A stretch of 50,909 bases of DNA from Clostridiales bacterium UBA3758 (GCA_002371675.1 DFGE01000021.1:1-50909), one strand, 5' to 3'. Counted from the stretch's first letter, positions 16,396-25,373 are shown. Translations and numbers: made by a program. Notes: generated by a model from the sequence alone, not told the origin.

Positions 16396-17160
16396 ATGGC
16401 GAAAATAGTAGCGATCACCAATCAAAAAGGCGGCGTCGGGAAAACAACGACAGCCGTGAACCTCTGCGCAGCCCTGACGATACTGGGAAGACGCGCTCTG
16501 CTGGTGGACTGTGACCCGCAGGGAAACGCCAGCTCCGGCATGGGCGTATCAAAAAAGACACGCCCAAACACCTACGACCTGCTGATCAACGGCGCGGCGG
16601 CAGAGGACTGTGTAGTACAGACCAAATACGGCGCAGTGATCCCGACCGGAAAAGAGCTCGCAGCCGCCTCGGTGGAACTGATCGGCCGGGAAAGACGCGA
16701 ATATGTACTCAAATCCGCGCTGATGCCGCTCTACAGCGATTACGACGTGATTCTGTTGGACTGCCCGCCTTCCCTCGAGCTGTTGACTGTAAACGCCCTT
16801 GTGGCTGCGGGGAGCGTACTGATCCCGATGCAGTGCGAATATTACGCGCTGGAGGGTATCGCGGACCTGATGACAAGTATAAAAATGTGTTCCAAGCGCC
16901 TCAATCGAAGCCTGAGCGTGGAGGGAATCATCCTCACAATGTACGACGGACGAGCCAACCTGACCAATCAGGTGGCAGCGGAGCTGCGAAAATTTTTGGC
17001 CGACAAGGTCTATGACACGGTGATCCCGCGCAGCATCCGCCTCTCCGAGGCACCGAGCCACGGGATACCTGGCGTAGCCTATGACAAGGCTAACAAGGGC
17101 AGCAAGGCCTACATGGAGCTTGCCGCCGAATTTCTGAGACGGAACGAAGGGAAAATCTGA
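16396..17160 (+). CDS. parA: Chromosome partitioning ATPase ParA (Soj)
   Basis: About 254 aa. The deviant Walker A motif is KGGVGKTTTA at residues 11-20, preceded by AITNQ; Walker A' is LVDCDPQGNASSGMG and Walker B is VILLDCPPSL. It drives origin segregation with ParB and, in Bacillus, also controls DnaA. I chose the ATG at 16396 (MAKIVAITNQ), preceded by AAGGA; an upstream in-frame start at 16318 lies inside the promoter. The stop overlaps parB (TGATG), giving a coupled parAB pair. Confidence 0.96.
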   Translation: MAKIVAITNQKGGVGKTTTAVNLCAALTILGRRALLVDCDPQGNASSGMGVSKKTRPNTYDLLINGAAAEDCVVQTKYGAVIPTGKELAAASVELIGRERREYVLKSALMPLYSDYDVILLDCPPSLELLTVNALVAAGSVLIPMQCEYYALEGIADLMTSIKMCSKRLNRSLSVEGIILTMYDGRANLTNQVAAELRKFLADKVYDTVIPRSIRLSEAPSHGIPGVAYDKANKGSKAYMELAAEFLRRNEGKI

Positions 17161-18041
17161 TGGCAAAGAACGAAAAAAAGGGACTGGGCATCGGTCTGGA
17201 TGCACTGTTCGGCGCCGAACCCGAAGAAGATGGCTCGGAGCTTCTGATCCTGCCGATCGCCAAGGTCGAGCCGAAGGAGGATCAGCCGCGCGAACGCTTC
17301 AATGAGGAGGCGCTGCAGGAGCTGGCGGAATCCGTCGCCCAATACGGCCTCATTCAGCCTATCGTAGCAAGAAGACTTCCCAGTGGCTACTATCAGATTA
17401 TCGCGGGGGAACGCCGCTGGCGTGCCGCGCGTATGGCGGGACTCACAGAGGTACCTGTACGGGTGATCGAGGCAGACGACCGACGCACCGCGGAGCTCGC
17501 CCTCGTAGAAAACCTGCAGCGCGAAAACCTCAATCCCATTGAGGAGGCCAAGGGCTTCCAGGCTCTGATCGACGATTTCGGTCTGACCCAGGAGGAGGCC
17601 GCGCACAGCGTAGGGCGCTCCCGTCCGGCTGTCGCGAATGCCCTGCGACTGCTGAGTCTGAGCCCGGAGGTCATGGAAATGGTCGAAACGGGCGAACTCT
17701 CGGCAGGACACGCCCGCGCTCTCATTCCCCTGAGCGAGCCGAAGCGCCAACTTGAAGCCGCGCAGGAAGTGCTCAGAAAAGGCCTATCCGTGAGAAAAAC
17801 CGAACTTTTAGCCGCGAAAGCGATACGAGATGCGCAAAAGGAAAGTGAAGAAAGCGCTGAAGACGAGCTGAAGGTTGACTATGCCGCGGAGCTCTCGGAC
17901 GAACTGAGCCGTGCGCTCGGACGCAAGGTGCACCTGAGCGAAGGCCGACGCGGCGGCCGCATCGAATTGTCATATTACAGCCCGGAGGACAGGGAAGTGC
18001 TCATTGACGCCCTGCGAGCCCTGGCGAAATTGAAATACTGA
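17160..18041 (+). CDS. parB: Chromosome partitioning protein ParB (Spo0J)
   Basis: 293 aa. The N-terminal CTPase/ParB domain carries QPRERFNEEALQELAESV, QPIVARR and the conserved GERRWRAARMAG box. The helix-turn-helix region follows (TQEEAAHSVGRSRPAVANAL), then a C-terminal dimerisation domain. It binds the three parS sites upstream of parA and spreads from them to organise the origin and load SMC. It starts inside the parA stop codon. Confidence 0.97.
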   Translation: MAKNEKKGLGIGLDALFGAEPEEDGSELLILPIAKVEPKEDQPRERFNEEALQELAESVAQYGLIQPIVARRLPSGYYQIIAGERRWRAARMAGLTEVPVRVIEADDRRTAELALVENLQRENLNPIEEAKGFQALIDDFGLTQEEAAHSVGRSRPAVANALRLLSLSPEVMEMVETGELSAGHARALIPLSEPKRQLEAAQEVLRKGLSVRKTELLAAKAIRDAQKESEESAEDELKVDYAAELSDELSRALGRKVHLSEGRRGGRIELSYYSPEDREVLIDALRALAKLKY

Positions 18042-18052
18042 GGAGAAAAACC

Positions 18053-19375
18053 ATGCTGGATATCCGATTCATCCGGGAAAACCCCGACCTCGTGCGTGAG
18101 AACATCAAAAAGAAGTTCCAGGATCAGAAGCTGCCCCTCGTGGACGAGGTTCTGGAACTGGATCAGAAAAACCGCGCGGCCATCACCGAGGCAAGCGACC
18201 TGCGCGCACAGAAAAACAAGCTGAGCAGAGCCAACGGTCCCCTCTTCGGCAAGCTGAAGAAAGCCACAGTGGAAGAAAGAACCACCATTCAGGCGCAGAT
18301 CGACGCCAATATGGCCGCCGTCAAGGCCAATGATGAGCGTCTGGCCGAGCTGGAGCGCCTGGAGGAAGCGTACGCCGAACGCATTCATGTCTGCCTGCTC
18401 TCCATCCCCAATATCATCGACCCTTCCGTGCCCATCGGCCCGGACGACAGCTGCAACGTCGAGGTCGAGCGCTTCGGCGAGCCCCTTGTGCCCAATTTTC
18501 CGATCCCCTATCACACAGACATCATGGAGAGCCTCAGCGGCGTAGATATGGACGCCGCCGGCCGCGTCGCCGGCAACGGCTTTTACTACCTGTTGGGCGA
18601 TATCGCGCGGCTGCACTCCGCCGTGCTCGCCTACGCGCGCGATTTCATGATCGACAAGGGCTTTACCTATTGCATCCCGCCCTACATGATCCACGGCAAT
18701 GTGGTCGAGGGCGTCATGAGCCAGACGGACATGGACGCCATGATGTACAAGATCGAAGGAGAGGACCTCTATCTGATCGGCACCTCGGAGCACTCCATGA
18801 TCGGCCGCTTTATCGACCAGATTTTGCCGGAAGAGAGCCTCCCGCAGACGCTCACGAGCTATTCTCCCTGCTTCCGCAAGGAAAAGGGCGCGCACGGTAT
18901 CGAAGAGCGCGGCGTCTACCGCATCCACCAGTTTGAAAAGCAGGAAATGATCGTCATCTGCCGGCCTGAGGACTCGATGGCCTGGTATGAAAAGATGTGG
19001 CGCTATTCCGTGGAGCTCTTCCGCAGCATGGAGATCCCCGTGCGGCAGCTCGAATGCTGTTCCGGCGATCTGGCCGATCTCAAGGTCAAGAGCTGTGACA
19101 TTGAGGCCTGGAGCCCGCGGCAGCAGAAATACTTCGAGGTCTGCTCTTGCTCGAACCTCGGCGATGCGCAGGCTCGCCGCCTCAAGATGCGCGTCAAGGG
19201 AGCGGACGGGAAGATGTACCTGCCGCACACGCTCAACAACACCGTTGCGGCGCCGCCGCGTATGCTGATCGCCCTGCTGGAGAACCACCTCCAGGCGAAC
19301 GGCAGCGTCACGATCCCGGCAGTTCTACAGTCTTATATGGGTGGGAAGACGATTCTCGTTCCCAATAAGAAATAA
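18053..19375 (+). CDS. serS: Seryl-tRNA synthetase
   Basis: 440 aa, full length. An N-terminal coiled-coil tRNA-binding arm covers about residues 30-105. The class II catalytic core has a motif 2 region at SPCFRKEKGAHG and GVYRIHQFEKQEM, and motif 3 at NNTVAAPPRMLIALLENH. It charges tRNA-Ser. GAGGAG lies before the ATG at 18053, 11 nt after parB. A parB-serS adjacency is common in clostridia. Confidence 0.98.
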   Translation: MLDIRFIRENPDLVRENIKKKFQDQKLPLVDEVLELDQKNRAAITEASDLRAQKNKLSRANGPLFGKLKKATVEERTTIQAQIDANMAAVKANDERLAELERLEEAYAERIHVCLLSIPNIIDPSVPIGPDDSCNVEVERFGEPLVPNFPIPYHTDIMESLSGVDMDAAGRVAGNGFYYLLGDIARLHSAVLAYARDFMIDKGFTYCIPPYMIHGNVVEGVMSQTDMDAMMYKIEGEDLYLIGTSEHSMIGRFIDQILPEESLPQTLTSYSPCFRKEKGAHGIEERGVYRIHQFEKQEMIVICRPEDSMAWYEKMWRYSVELFRSMEIPVRQLECCSGDLADLKVKSCDIEAWSPRQQKYFEVCSCSNLGDAQARRLKMRVKGADGKMYLPHTLNNTVAAPPRMLIALLENHLQANGSVTIPAVLQSYMGGKTILVPNKK

Positions 19376-19416
19376 AGTGTGTTAATTTATTAACGAGCAG
19401 AAAGGAAGGAAAAACT

Positions 19417-19848
19417 ATGAAAAAGTTCTTTGAGGAATTCAAAACCTTCATCTCCAAGGGCAATGTGCTCGACATGGCAGTCGGCGTGATCGTCGGCGGC
19501 GCTTTCGGCGCGATCACCTCGTCCCTCGTTGCCAACGTCATCACCCCGCTGCTGGCCTGGATCTTCGGCACCCCCAACACCGACGCGCTGAACATCACCC
19601 TGCGCGCGGCTGACGAGGCTGCCGGCACCGAAGCGCTGGTTCTCGGCCTCGGCACCTTTGTCGGCGCCATCATCAACTTCCTGGTCATCGCCCTGGTGCT
19701 CTTCTCCGTCATCAAGGCCTTCAACAGGGCCAGAGAGCTTTCCGAGAAGAAGAAAGAGGAGGAGGCCGCCGCGGCCGAGCCCGAGGAGCCCAAGCCCACC
19801 ACCGAGGAGCTGCTGACCGCCATCCTCGAAGAGATGAAGAAGAAATAA
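19417..19848 (+). CDS. mscL: Large-conductance mechanosensitive channel
   Basis: 143 aa. It starts MKKFFEEFKTFISKGNVLDM, the usual MscL N-terminal helix. TM1 is AVGVIVGGAFGAITSSLVAN and TM2 is GAIINFLVIALVLFSVIKAF. A charged, Glu/Lys-rich cytoplasmic helix with EELLTAILEEMKK closes the protein. It releases osmolytes on hypo-osmotic shock. AAGGAAGG gives the ribosome site. A strong terminator follows. Confidence 0.96.
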   Translation: MKKFFEEFKTFISKGNVLDMAVGVIVGGAFGAITSSLVANVITPLLAWIFGTPNTDALNITLRAADEAAGTEALVLGLGTFVGAIINFLVIALVLFSVIKAFNRARELSEKKKEEEAAAAEPEEPKPTTEELLTAILEEMKKK

Positions 19849-19892
19849 GCAAGGCTTCCTCTGAACGTTCATTCCGGAAGAAAACACGGAAA

Positions 19893-19929
19893 ACAGGCGT
19901 GACCGCTTCGGTCACGCCTGTCCTTTTTT
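19893..19929. terminator. Bidirectional terminator after mscL
   Basis: ACAGGCGTGACC-GCTTCG-GGTCACGCCTGT-type stem-loop followed by CCTTTTTT on the plus strand and by TTTTCC on the minus strand. It ends mscL and the convergent XRE-TPR gene. Confidence 0.9.
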
Positions 19930-19939
19930 GGTGTCAATA

Positions 19940-20980
19940 TCAGGCCAGGGCAAGCACGCGGGCTTTGTTCCTCCTGGCAACTGTCACAGCGGAATCGGTC
20001 TCCTCGCTCAGACCCCATTCGTTTTCCAGCAGCTCGAGGATCCGGTCATAGGTTTTCGCCGCCTGGGCGTAATCGCCCATGATCTCATAGATTTCCGCGA
20101 TCGCGTCCAGCGCGTCCGTGAATCTGGGGCGCTTCGGGTCTGCGGCAAAGGCCTTCTCATAGATGCCGATCGCCTTCCTGTAGTCGGCCTTTGCGGCATA
20201 GTACTGCGCAGTCTCGAAGAGAACGGCGTCGTTCTCCGGCTGCTCCGCCAGAAGCTCCTCCATTATTTTGTCCGCCGCGGGCTCGTCAAAGCGGGCAAGG
20301 GCAATGTAAGCGCGGTAAACCCGCTTCATAACGGGATGAGCGCCATTCAGCGCGCTGTAGTGCTCCAGGACTCTTTCCGCCTCGTCGGCGCGGTGATCGG
20401 CGAGGAGGTTGTCGATCAAATACGTATAGGGCAGTGATTTGTCCGGGTTGGCCTCTACAAGCTCCCGGTAAAATGCAATGGCCTTGGCGTGGTTGGCCAT
20501 GTTCCAGTCCCAGACTGTGTGGCCGTCCGTTTTGCTTAGGATCCAATAGCTGTCCTTTTTCTCCGGCTGGAAGGCGATAGCCTCCTTCGCGTAGCGGCTC
20601 GCCTTCTGACCCAGCGCGTTGCAGCGGTGCCAGTAGAGATAGGCTATGATCTCGGTCGCGCGCTGCTTGTTCTTCTCGTCATGCAGCTCTGTCTGCAGAA
20701 AATCCTCAAACTCCCGGTAGACGTCCGCCGGAAGCTCCTCCTCCGCGTCCATGCGGTTCTCGATGCGGTTGAGCCTCTGCTCAGCGGTCAGATCGAACAG
20801 ATCGTCGATGGTAACGCCGAAGATCTCCGCGAGAAGCGGCAGGGTCGTGATATCCGGCATGGCCGCCGCATTTTCCCACTTGGAAACCGACTGCGGACCG
20901 ATCCCCAGCTTGTCCGCAAGCTGCTCCTGGGTCAGACCAGCCTTGAAGCGCAGCTGTCTGATTTTCTTTCCCATTTCCAT
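19940..20980 (-). CDS. XRE-family regulator with TPR-like C-terminal region
   Basis: About 346 aa. The N-terminal helix-turn-helix (residues 3-60) has LTQEQLADKLGIGPQSVSKW followed by a typical dimer-facing helix. The rest is helical with TPR-like repeats, for example AVLFETAQYYAAKADYRKAI and the AEIYEIMGDYAQAAKTYDRI segment. TPR-XRE proteins often respond to peptides or protein partners. AAGGAGG is only 2 nt from the ATG at 20986 but 8 nt from the ATG at 20980, so I use the latter. It is transcribed away from dnaA from its own promoter. Target unknown. Confidence 0.8.
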   Translation of the reverse strand: MEMGKKIRQLRFKAGLTQEQLADKLGIGPQSVSKWENAAAMPDITTLPLLAEIFGVTIDDLFDLTAEQRLNRIENRMDAEEELPADVYREFEDFLQTELHDEKNKQRATEIIAYLYWHRCNALGQKASRYAKEAIAFQPEKKDSYWILSKTDGHTVWDWNMANHAKAIAFYRELVEANPDKSLPYTYLIDNLLADHRADEAERVLEHYSALNGAHPVMKRVYRAYIALARFDEPAADKIMEELLAEQPENDAVLFETAQYYAAKADYRKAIGIYEKAFAADPKRPRFTDALDAIAEIYEIMGDYAQAAKTYDRILELLENEWGLSEETDSAVTVARRNKARVLALA

Positions 20981-21046
20981 TCTCATAACCTCCTTCAGGA
21001 TGTTTTCTCTGTATGCTCGCTGTATCGAAGCGTCCTTACGATGATC

Positions 21047-21075
21047 ATTATACGAAGGCTTCCCGCAGGAATCAA
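21047..21075 (-). promoter_or_regulatory. Promoter of the XRE-TPR gene
   Basis: On the minus strand TTGATT (21075-21070), 17 bp, TATAAT (21052-21047), about 67 bp before the start codon. The 20981-21287 gap holds this promoter and the dnaA promoter and no gene. I see no convincing DnaA boxes in it. Confidence 0.65.
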
Positions 21076-21220
21076 TAACGCAACGTTCAAGTATGCTCGC
21101 CTGTCGGTGGAGTTGTTCCCGCTCAATTATTATTGAAAAAAACTTGATGGAAAAACGTCGGCGGCGCCTCTCCGACAGGGCGGAAACACGCCTGTCCCTA
21201 CTTTATTATATATTTAGATC

Positions 21221-21249
21221 TTGCATGTTTTGGACATATTTGATATAAT
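21221..21249 (+). promoter_or_regulatory. dnaA promoter
   Basis: TTGCAT (21221-21226), 17 bp, TATAAT (21244-21249), 38 bp before the dnaA start codon. Confidence 0.75.
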
Positions 21250-21287
21250 AAATAAGTTAGATATACTATGCCTTTGAGGTGATGGAA

Positions 21288-22613
21288 ATGAATTCCGTAA
21301 ACGACGTCTGGCAGGAAGTCCTGCGCATCTTATCGGAAAAAGACCTCGTAACACCCACCGCCATCAACACCTGGTTTGCCGACTGCTCGCCCGTGGAGAT
21401 AGACGACTGCCGTCTCGTCCTCCACACGACCACGGACTTCAAGCGCAAGATCATCTCCGAGCGCTTTGCCGAGCCGATCAAGAGCGTGCTGAGCGACCTG
21501 TTTGCCTGTGACTTTGACCTGCTCGTGCTGGCAGGGGACGAGGTGGACGATTATGACTCCACCAAAAAGTCCAATACGGATTTCCCGGAGATGGACGGTT
21601 ATACCTTTGACCGCTTCATCGTCGGCAAATCCAATGAGTTTGCCCATGCCGCTGCGCTGGCTGTGGCCGAACGGCCGGGCAAGACCTACAATCCCCTCTT
21701 TATTTACGGCAACTCCGGCCTCGGCAAGACCCATCTGCTGCTGGCAATCGGCCAGTACATCCGCTCGCATGACCCTGCCGCCAGGATGACTTATGTGAAG
21801 GGCGACGAGTTCACCAATCAGATGATAAAGGCCATCAAGGACGGCACTACGGAGGAGTTCCGCAACCGCTACCGCAACGTCGACCTGCTGCTGGTGGACG
21901 ACATTCAGTTCATCGCCGGCAAGCAGAGCACGCAGGAGGAATTTTTCCACACTTTCAACAATATCTACGAGGCCGGGCATCAGATCGTCATCACCTCCGA
22001 CCGGCCGCCGCTCGAGATGAGCCTGCTGGACGACCGGCTGCGCACTCGCTTCGAGGGCGGGCTGATGGCCGATATTCAGCCGCCCGATCTGGAGACGCGG
22101 ATGGCCATTGCCCGCAACAAGGCCGCTCAGCTCGGTCTGCTGCTCTCGGACGAGGCCGTGACCTATATTGCCACCAACATCACTGCCAACATTCGCCAGC
22201 TGGAGGGCGTGATCAAGCGTCTGACCGCCTACAAGGAGCTGCTCGGCACGGAGATCACCCCGGAGGCCGTGGCCCGCGCGATTGAGGACGTGATCCGCAT
22301 CGGCGACTATATCCCCACGCCGGACAACATCCTGCGCGAGACCGCCAAGTACTACAACGTCAAGGAAGAGGAAATCAAGGGGCAGAGCCGCGCGAAGAAC
22401 ATCGTCATGGCGCGCCAGGTGTCCATGCACCTCATGCGCCAGCTCACGAATCTCTCCCTGAACGACATCGGCGAGCAGCACGGCGGCCGCAACCACGCCA
22501 CCGTTCTCTCTTCGATCCGCAAGGTTGAGGATCTTGTAAAAAGCGACCCGAAAATGCCCGGCATCATCCGCGACATCACCTCGAACATCACGACCAACAC
22601 GGGCAATATCTGA
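21288..22613 (+). CDS. dnaA: Chromosomal replication initiator DnaA
   Basis: About 441 aa. Domain I covers residues 1-80 and a short linker follows. The AAA+ domain has Walker A GNSGLGKT at 141-148, Walker B LLVDDIQFI and sensor motifs in DDRLRTRFEGGL. Domain IV carries the DnaA signature GEQHGGRNHATVLSSIRKVE, which reads DnaA boxes. The start at 21288 follows GAGGTG at good spacing; upstream in-frame GTG and ATG codons overlap that site. It heads the operon-like run dnaA-dnaN-S4-recF-remB-gyrB-gyrA. Confidence 0.98.
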   Translation: MNSVNDVWQEVLRILSEKDLVTPTAINTWFADCSPVEIDDCRLVLHTTTDFKRKIISERFAEPIKSVLSDLFACDFDLLVLAGDEVDDYDSTKKSNTDFPEMDGYTFDRFIVGKSNEFAHAAALAVAERPGKTYNPLFIYGNSGLGKTHLLLAIGQYIRSHDPAARMTYVKGDEFTNQMIKAIKDGTTEEFRNRYRNVDLLLVDDIQFIAGKQSTQEEFFHTFNNIYEAGHQIVITSDRPPLEMSLLDDRLRTRFEGGLMADIQPPDLETRMAIARNKAAQLGLLLSDEAVTYIATNITANIRQLEGVIKRLTAYKELLGTEITPEAVARAIEDVIRIGDYIPTPDNILRETAKYYNVKEEEIKGQSRAKNIVMARQVSMHLMRQLTNLSLNDIGEQHGGRNHATVLSSIRKVEDLVKSDPKMPGIIRDITSNITTNTGNI

Positions 22614-22847
22614 TTCAGCTTTTCAACATCTGTCTGTTGATAAGAAAAAGTGATTTGTGGAAACAGCTTTTTTCTCTTCGGCCTGTGGAAAGCTCCAAAA
22701 TTATCCACTTTTTCGTCAACAGAAAAAATCCCGGTGTTCAGCGGCTTTTCTCCGCTTTTCAACAGTTTTTTTCTCTAATACTAATACTACGAAAAAAATA
22801 GATACATAGATAGATAAACAGTTTTTTTTGAGGAAGGAAAACGGATC
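22614..22847 (+). other. oriC: Probable oriC unwinding region (dnaA-dnaN intergenic)
   Basis: This AT-rich gap holds a cluster of DnaA-box-like 9-mers. TGTTGATAA (22635-22643, reverse) and TTATCCACT (22701-22709) each differ from TTATCCACA at one position. TTTTCAACA (22620-22628 and 22756-22764), TGTGGAAAC (22656-22664, reverse) and TGTGGAAAG (22684-22692, reverse) differ at two. Just after the last box runs CTA-ATA-CTA-ATA-CTA (22775-22789), that is 3'-GAT/TAT-5' triplets on the other strand, like the DnaA-trio of Bacillus, followed by an A/T-only stretch. Placement between dnaA and dnaN matches the B. subtilis incC/DUE arrangement. Confidence 0.7.
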
Positions 22848-23960
22848 ATGAAATTCTCTTGTGAAAAATATCTGCTGCAGGCAGCCTGCTCCACCGCTTC
22901 TCGTGCTGCCGCCTCTAAAAGCCCTATTCCCGCGCTTGAGGGTCTGCTGATCGAGGCCGGCGCGGACGTCAAGATCACCGGCTACAATCTGCGCGAGGGC
23001 ATTTATACCTACATTCCCGCCGATGTGGCAAGCCCCGGCTCTGTTGTGGTGGGCGCGCGCTTCTTCGGCGAGATGATCCGCCGTCTGCCGGACGGCATCG
23101 TCAGCGTCGAGGTTGACGATCTGTGCGGTGTGAAGGTGAAATGCGGCCGCAGCGAATTCAATTTCATGGGCATCTCCCCCGAGGACTATCCGGAAATGCC
23201 GAAGGTCGACGAGATGAACGCGATCTCGCTGCCGCAGTCGATCCTGCGCAGCATGATAAACCAGACCATTTTTGCCGTTGCCACGAGCGATGTGCGCCCC
23301 ATCTACACCGGCACGCTCTTCGATGTGGACGAAAACGAGCTGACGCTCATCTCCGTGGACGGCTACCGTCTTGCAAAGCGCACGGAAAAGCTTGAAAACG
23401 CCAATATGGATCCCTGCAGTTTCGTCGTCCCCGGCTCTGCGCTGCAGGATGTGGAGCGTGTCTGCGAGGATTCGGACGATCCGGTTTCCATCTCCGTCGG
23501 CGCCAAGCACATCTCCTTTACCATCGGCCAGACCGTGGTGATCTCCCGCCGTCTGGAAGGGGAATTCCTCAATTATCGCCGCTCCATTCCCGAGAATTTC
23601 CGCCATGTCGTGAAGGTCGATCGGGATGAGATCATGTCGGTCATCGACCGTGTGGCCCTCATCGTCAGCGAAAAGAACTCCAGCCCCGTGCGCATGATGT
23701 TCCAGGACGGGCGGATCGACTGCCTGTGCGTCACGCCCATCGGCAAGGCGGAGGACGTCTGCTCCTGCGAGGGCAAGGTCGAGGATCTGGAGATTGGCTT
23801 CAACGACCGCTATCTGATGGACGCGCTCAAGGCCGCCGGCAAGGATGAGCTGAATATCTGCCTCAACACGGCCTCCTCCCCCTGCATCCTCCGCGCCGCC
23901 GACGGCAGCGACAACTTCACCTATATGATCCTGCCCGTCCGCCTGCGCGCCGGGGAGTAA
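22848..23960 (+). CDS. dnaN: DNA polymerase III sliding clamp (beta subunit)
   Basis: 370 aa, normal for the three-domain clamp that encircles DNA and tethers polymerase. It starts MKFSCEKYLLQAACSTASRA; conserved stretches include LISVDGYRLAKRT and the C-terminal YMILPVRL. GAGGAAGG gives the ribosome site. It follows dnaA across the oriC gap. Confidence 0.97.
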   Translation: MKFSCEKYLLQAACSTASRAAASKSPIPALEGLLIEAGADVKITGYNLREGIYTYIPADVASPGSVVVGARFFGEMIRRLPDGIVSVEVDDLCGVKVKCGRSEFNFMGISPEDYPEMPKVDEMNAISLPQSILRSMINQTIFAVATSDVRPIYTGTLFDVDENELTLISVDGYRLAKRTEKLENANMDPCSFVVPGSALQDVERVCEDSDDPVSISVGAKHISFTIGQTVVISRRLEGEFLNYRRSIPENFRHVVKVDRDEIMSVIDRVALIVSEKNSSPVRMMFQDGRIDCLCVTPIGKAEDVCSCEGKVEDLEIGFNDRYLMDALKAAGKDELNICLNTASSPCILRAADGSDNFTYMILPVRLRAGE

Positions 23961-24026
23961 ACGAGAAAGCTCCCGCTCTGAGGGAGCGGATTGAATACTG
24001 TTCTTTCTGCCTGAAAAAGGAGAAAT

Positions 24027-24239
24027 ATGGAAATCATCACCATAGACACTGAATATATCAAGCTCGACGCACTGCTGAAGTTTGCCTCCCTCGTCGGAAG
24101 CGGCGGAGAGGCCAAGTTTGCCATCGCTGAGGGACTCGTGAAGGTCAACGGAGAGGTCTGCACCCAGCGCGGGAAGAAGCTTCGCCCGGGCGACGTCGTA
24201 GCCTTTGACCGCTTTACCCTGAAGGTTGAGGGCGCATGA
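24027..24239 (+). CDS. yaaA: S4-domain RNA-binding protein (YaaA/RlbA-like)
   Basis: 70 aa. A single S4 domain with YIKLDALLKFASLVGSGGEA and VKVNGEVCTQRGKKLRPGD, the standard fold for binding structured RNA, often rRNA. A gene of this kind sits between dnaN and recF in most Firmicutes. AAGGAG lies before the ATG. The stop overlaps the recF start (ATGA). Confidence 0.93.
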   Translation: MEIITIDTEYIKLDALLKFASLVGSGGEAKFAIAEGLVKVNGEVCTQRGKKLRPGDVVAFDRFTLKVEGA

Positions 24240-25339
24240 GAGTCGAAAAAATCGCCCTGAACGGCTTTCGCAATTACGAATGGGAAACGGTGGAATTTGC
24301 CCCCGGCACCAACGTGATCTGCGGGCAGAACGCCCAGGGCAAGACCAATCTTCTTGAGGCTGTGTACATGCTCTCCATGGGACGCAGCTTCCGCACGCGC
24401 TTTGACCGCGAGCTTGTCGGCTTTGATTTTTCGGAGGGGGAGATCCTCGCCGAGGTCTTCAGCCACGAGCGCGATCAGACCGTAAATATCAAATTCCGCC
24501 CCGGCCAGGCCAAGAAAATCCTGGTCAACGGCGTGCGCAAAACGGCCTCGGAGCTCTCCACGGTCGTCAATACCGTACTTTTCTGCCCGGACGATCTCAA
24601 CCTCATCAAGGAGGGGGCCTCCGTGCGGCGGCGCCTGCTCGACAATGCGATCAGCCAGATCCGCCCGCGCTACGCAGAGATTCTCTCGGAATTCAACAAA
24701 TACTACGAAAACAAGACCCGCATCCTCAAAGACTGGCATGAAAAACCCGCTCTGCTCGACACGCTGGACGAGTTTTCCGACGGGATGGCCCGCGCCTCGG
24801 CGCAGATAATCCGCTATCGCGCGTCCTTCGCCGCCCGGCTCAACGAGGTCGCCCCGGCGATCCACCGGGAGTTTTCCGGCGAAAACGAGGAGATCAGGAT
24901 CGACTACAGGACCGTGAGCACCGTTCGTGACCCCTTTGCCAGCGCAAAGGAGATCTATTACGATATCTGCGAGCACCAGGAGGCGCACCGCCAGGCGGAG
25001 CTGGAGAGCGCCCAGTGCCTCACCGGCGCGCACAAGGACGATCTGGAAATCGCCATCAACGGCCGCAGCGCCCGGAGCTTTGCCTCCCAGGGCCAGACCA
25101 GGACGGCGGCCCTGTCCCTGAAGCTCGCCGAGCGGGAGATTTTCCTCTCCGAGACCGGCGAGGCGCCAATCCTGCTGCTCGACGACGTGCTCTCCGAGCT
25201 CGACCGGAAGCGGCAGGAGTTCGTTCTCAACCGCCTCTCCGGCGGGCAGACGCTCATCACCTGCTGTGAGGACGCCGACATCTCCCGCCGCACCGGCGGC
25301 CGCGTTCTGTTTGTGGAAAAGGGCAGGATCAAGGCATAA
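24236..25339 (+). CDS. recF: DNA replication and repair protein RecF
   Basis: 367 aa, an SMC-like ATPase that helps load RecA at gaps. Walker A is GQNAQGKTNLLEAVYML near residue 32, the signature region is around FASQGQTRTAALSLKLAE, and Walker B is ILLLDDVLSELDRKRQ. Translation is coupled to the S4 gene by a 4-nt overlap. Confidence 0.97.
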   Translation: MRVEKIALNGFRNYEWETVEFAPGTNVICGQNAQGKTNLLEAVYMLSMGRSFRTRFDRELVGFDFSEGEILAEVFSHERDQTVNIKFRPGQAKKILVNGVRKTASELSTVVNTVLFCPDDLNLIKEGASVRRRLLDNAISQIRPRYAEILSEFNKYYENKTRILKDWHEKPALLDTLDEFSDGMARASAQIIRYRASFAARLNEVAPAIHREFSGENEEIRIDYRTVSTVRDPFASAKEIYYDICEHQEAHRQAELESAQCLTGAHKDDLEIAINGRSARSFASQGQTRTAALSLKLAEREIFLSETGEAPILLLDDVLSELDRKRQEFVLNRLSGGQTLITCCEDADISRRTGGRVLFVEKGRIKA

Positions 25340-25373
25340 TTCAGGTTTATCTCAGGCCGAAAGGAAGAAAACC

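Noticed and set aside
21174..21197. Hairpin GACAGGGCG/CGCCTGTC upstream of dnaA
   Set aside because: The stem has a bulge, no plus-strand gene ends before it, and the T-rich tail is shared with the dnaA promoter region; too weak to call.
23970..23992. Hairpin GCTCCC/GGGAGC after dnaN
   Set aside because: No T tract follows and the next genes are part of the same core operon, so termination is unlikely.
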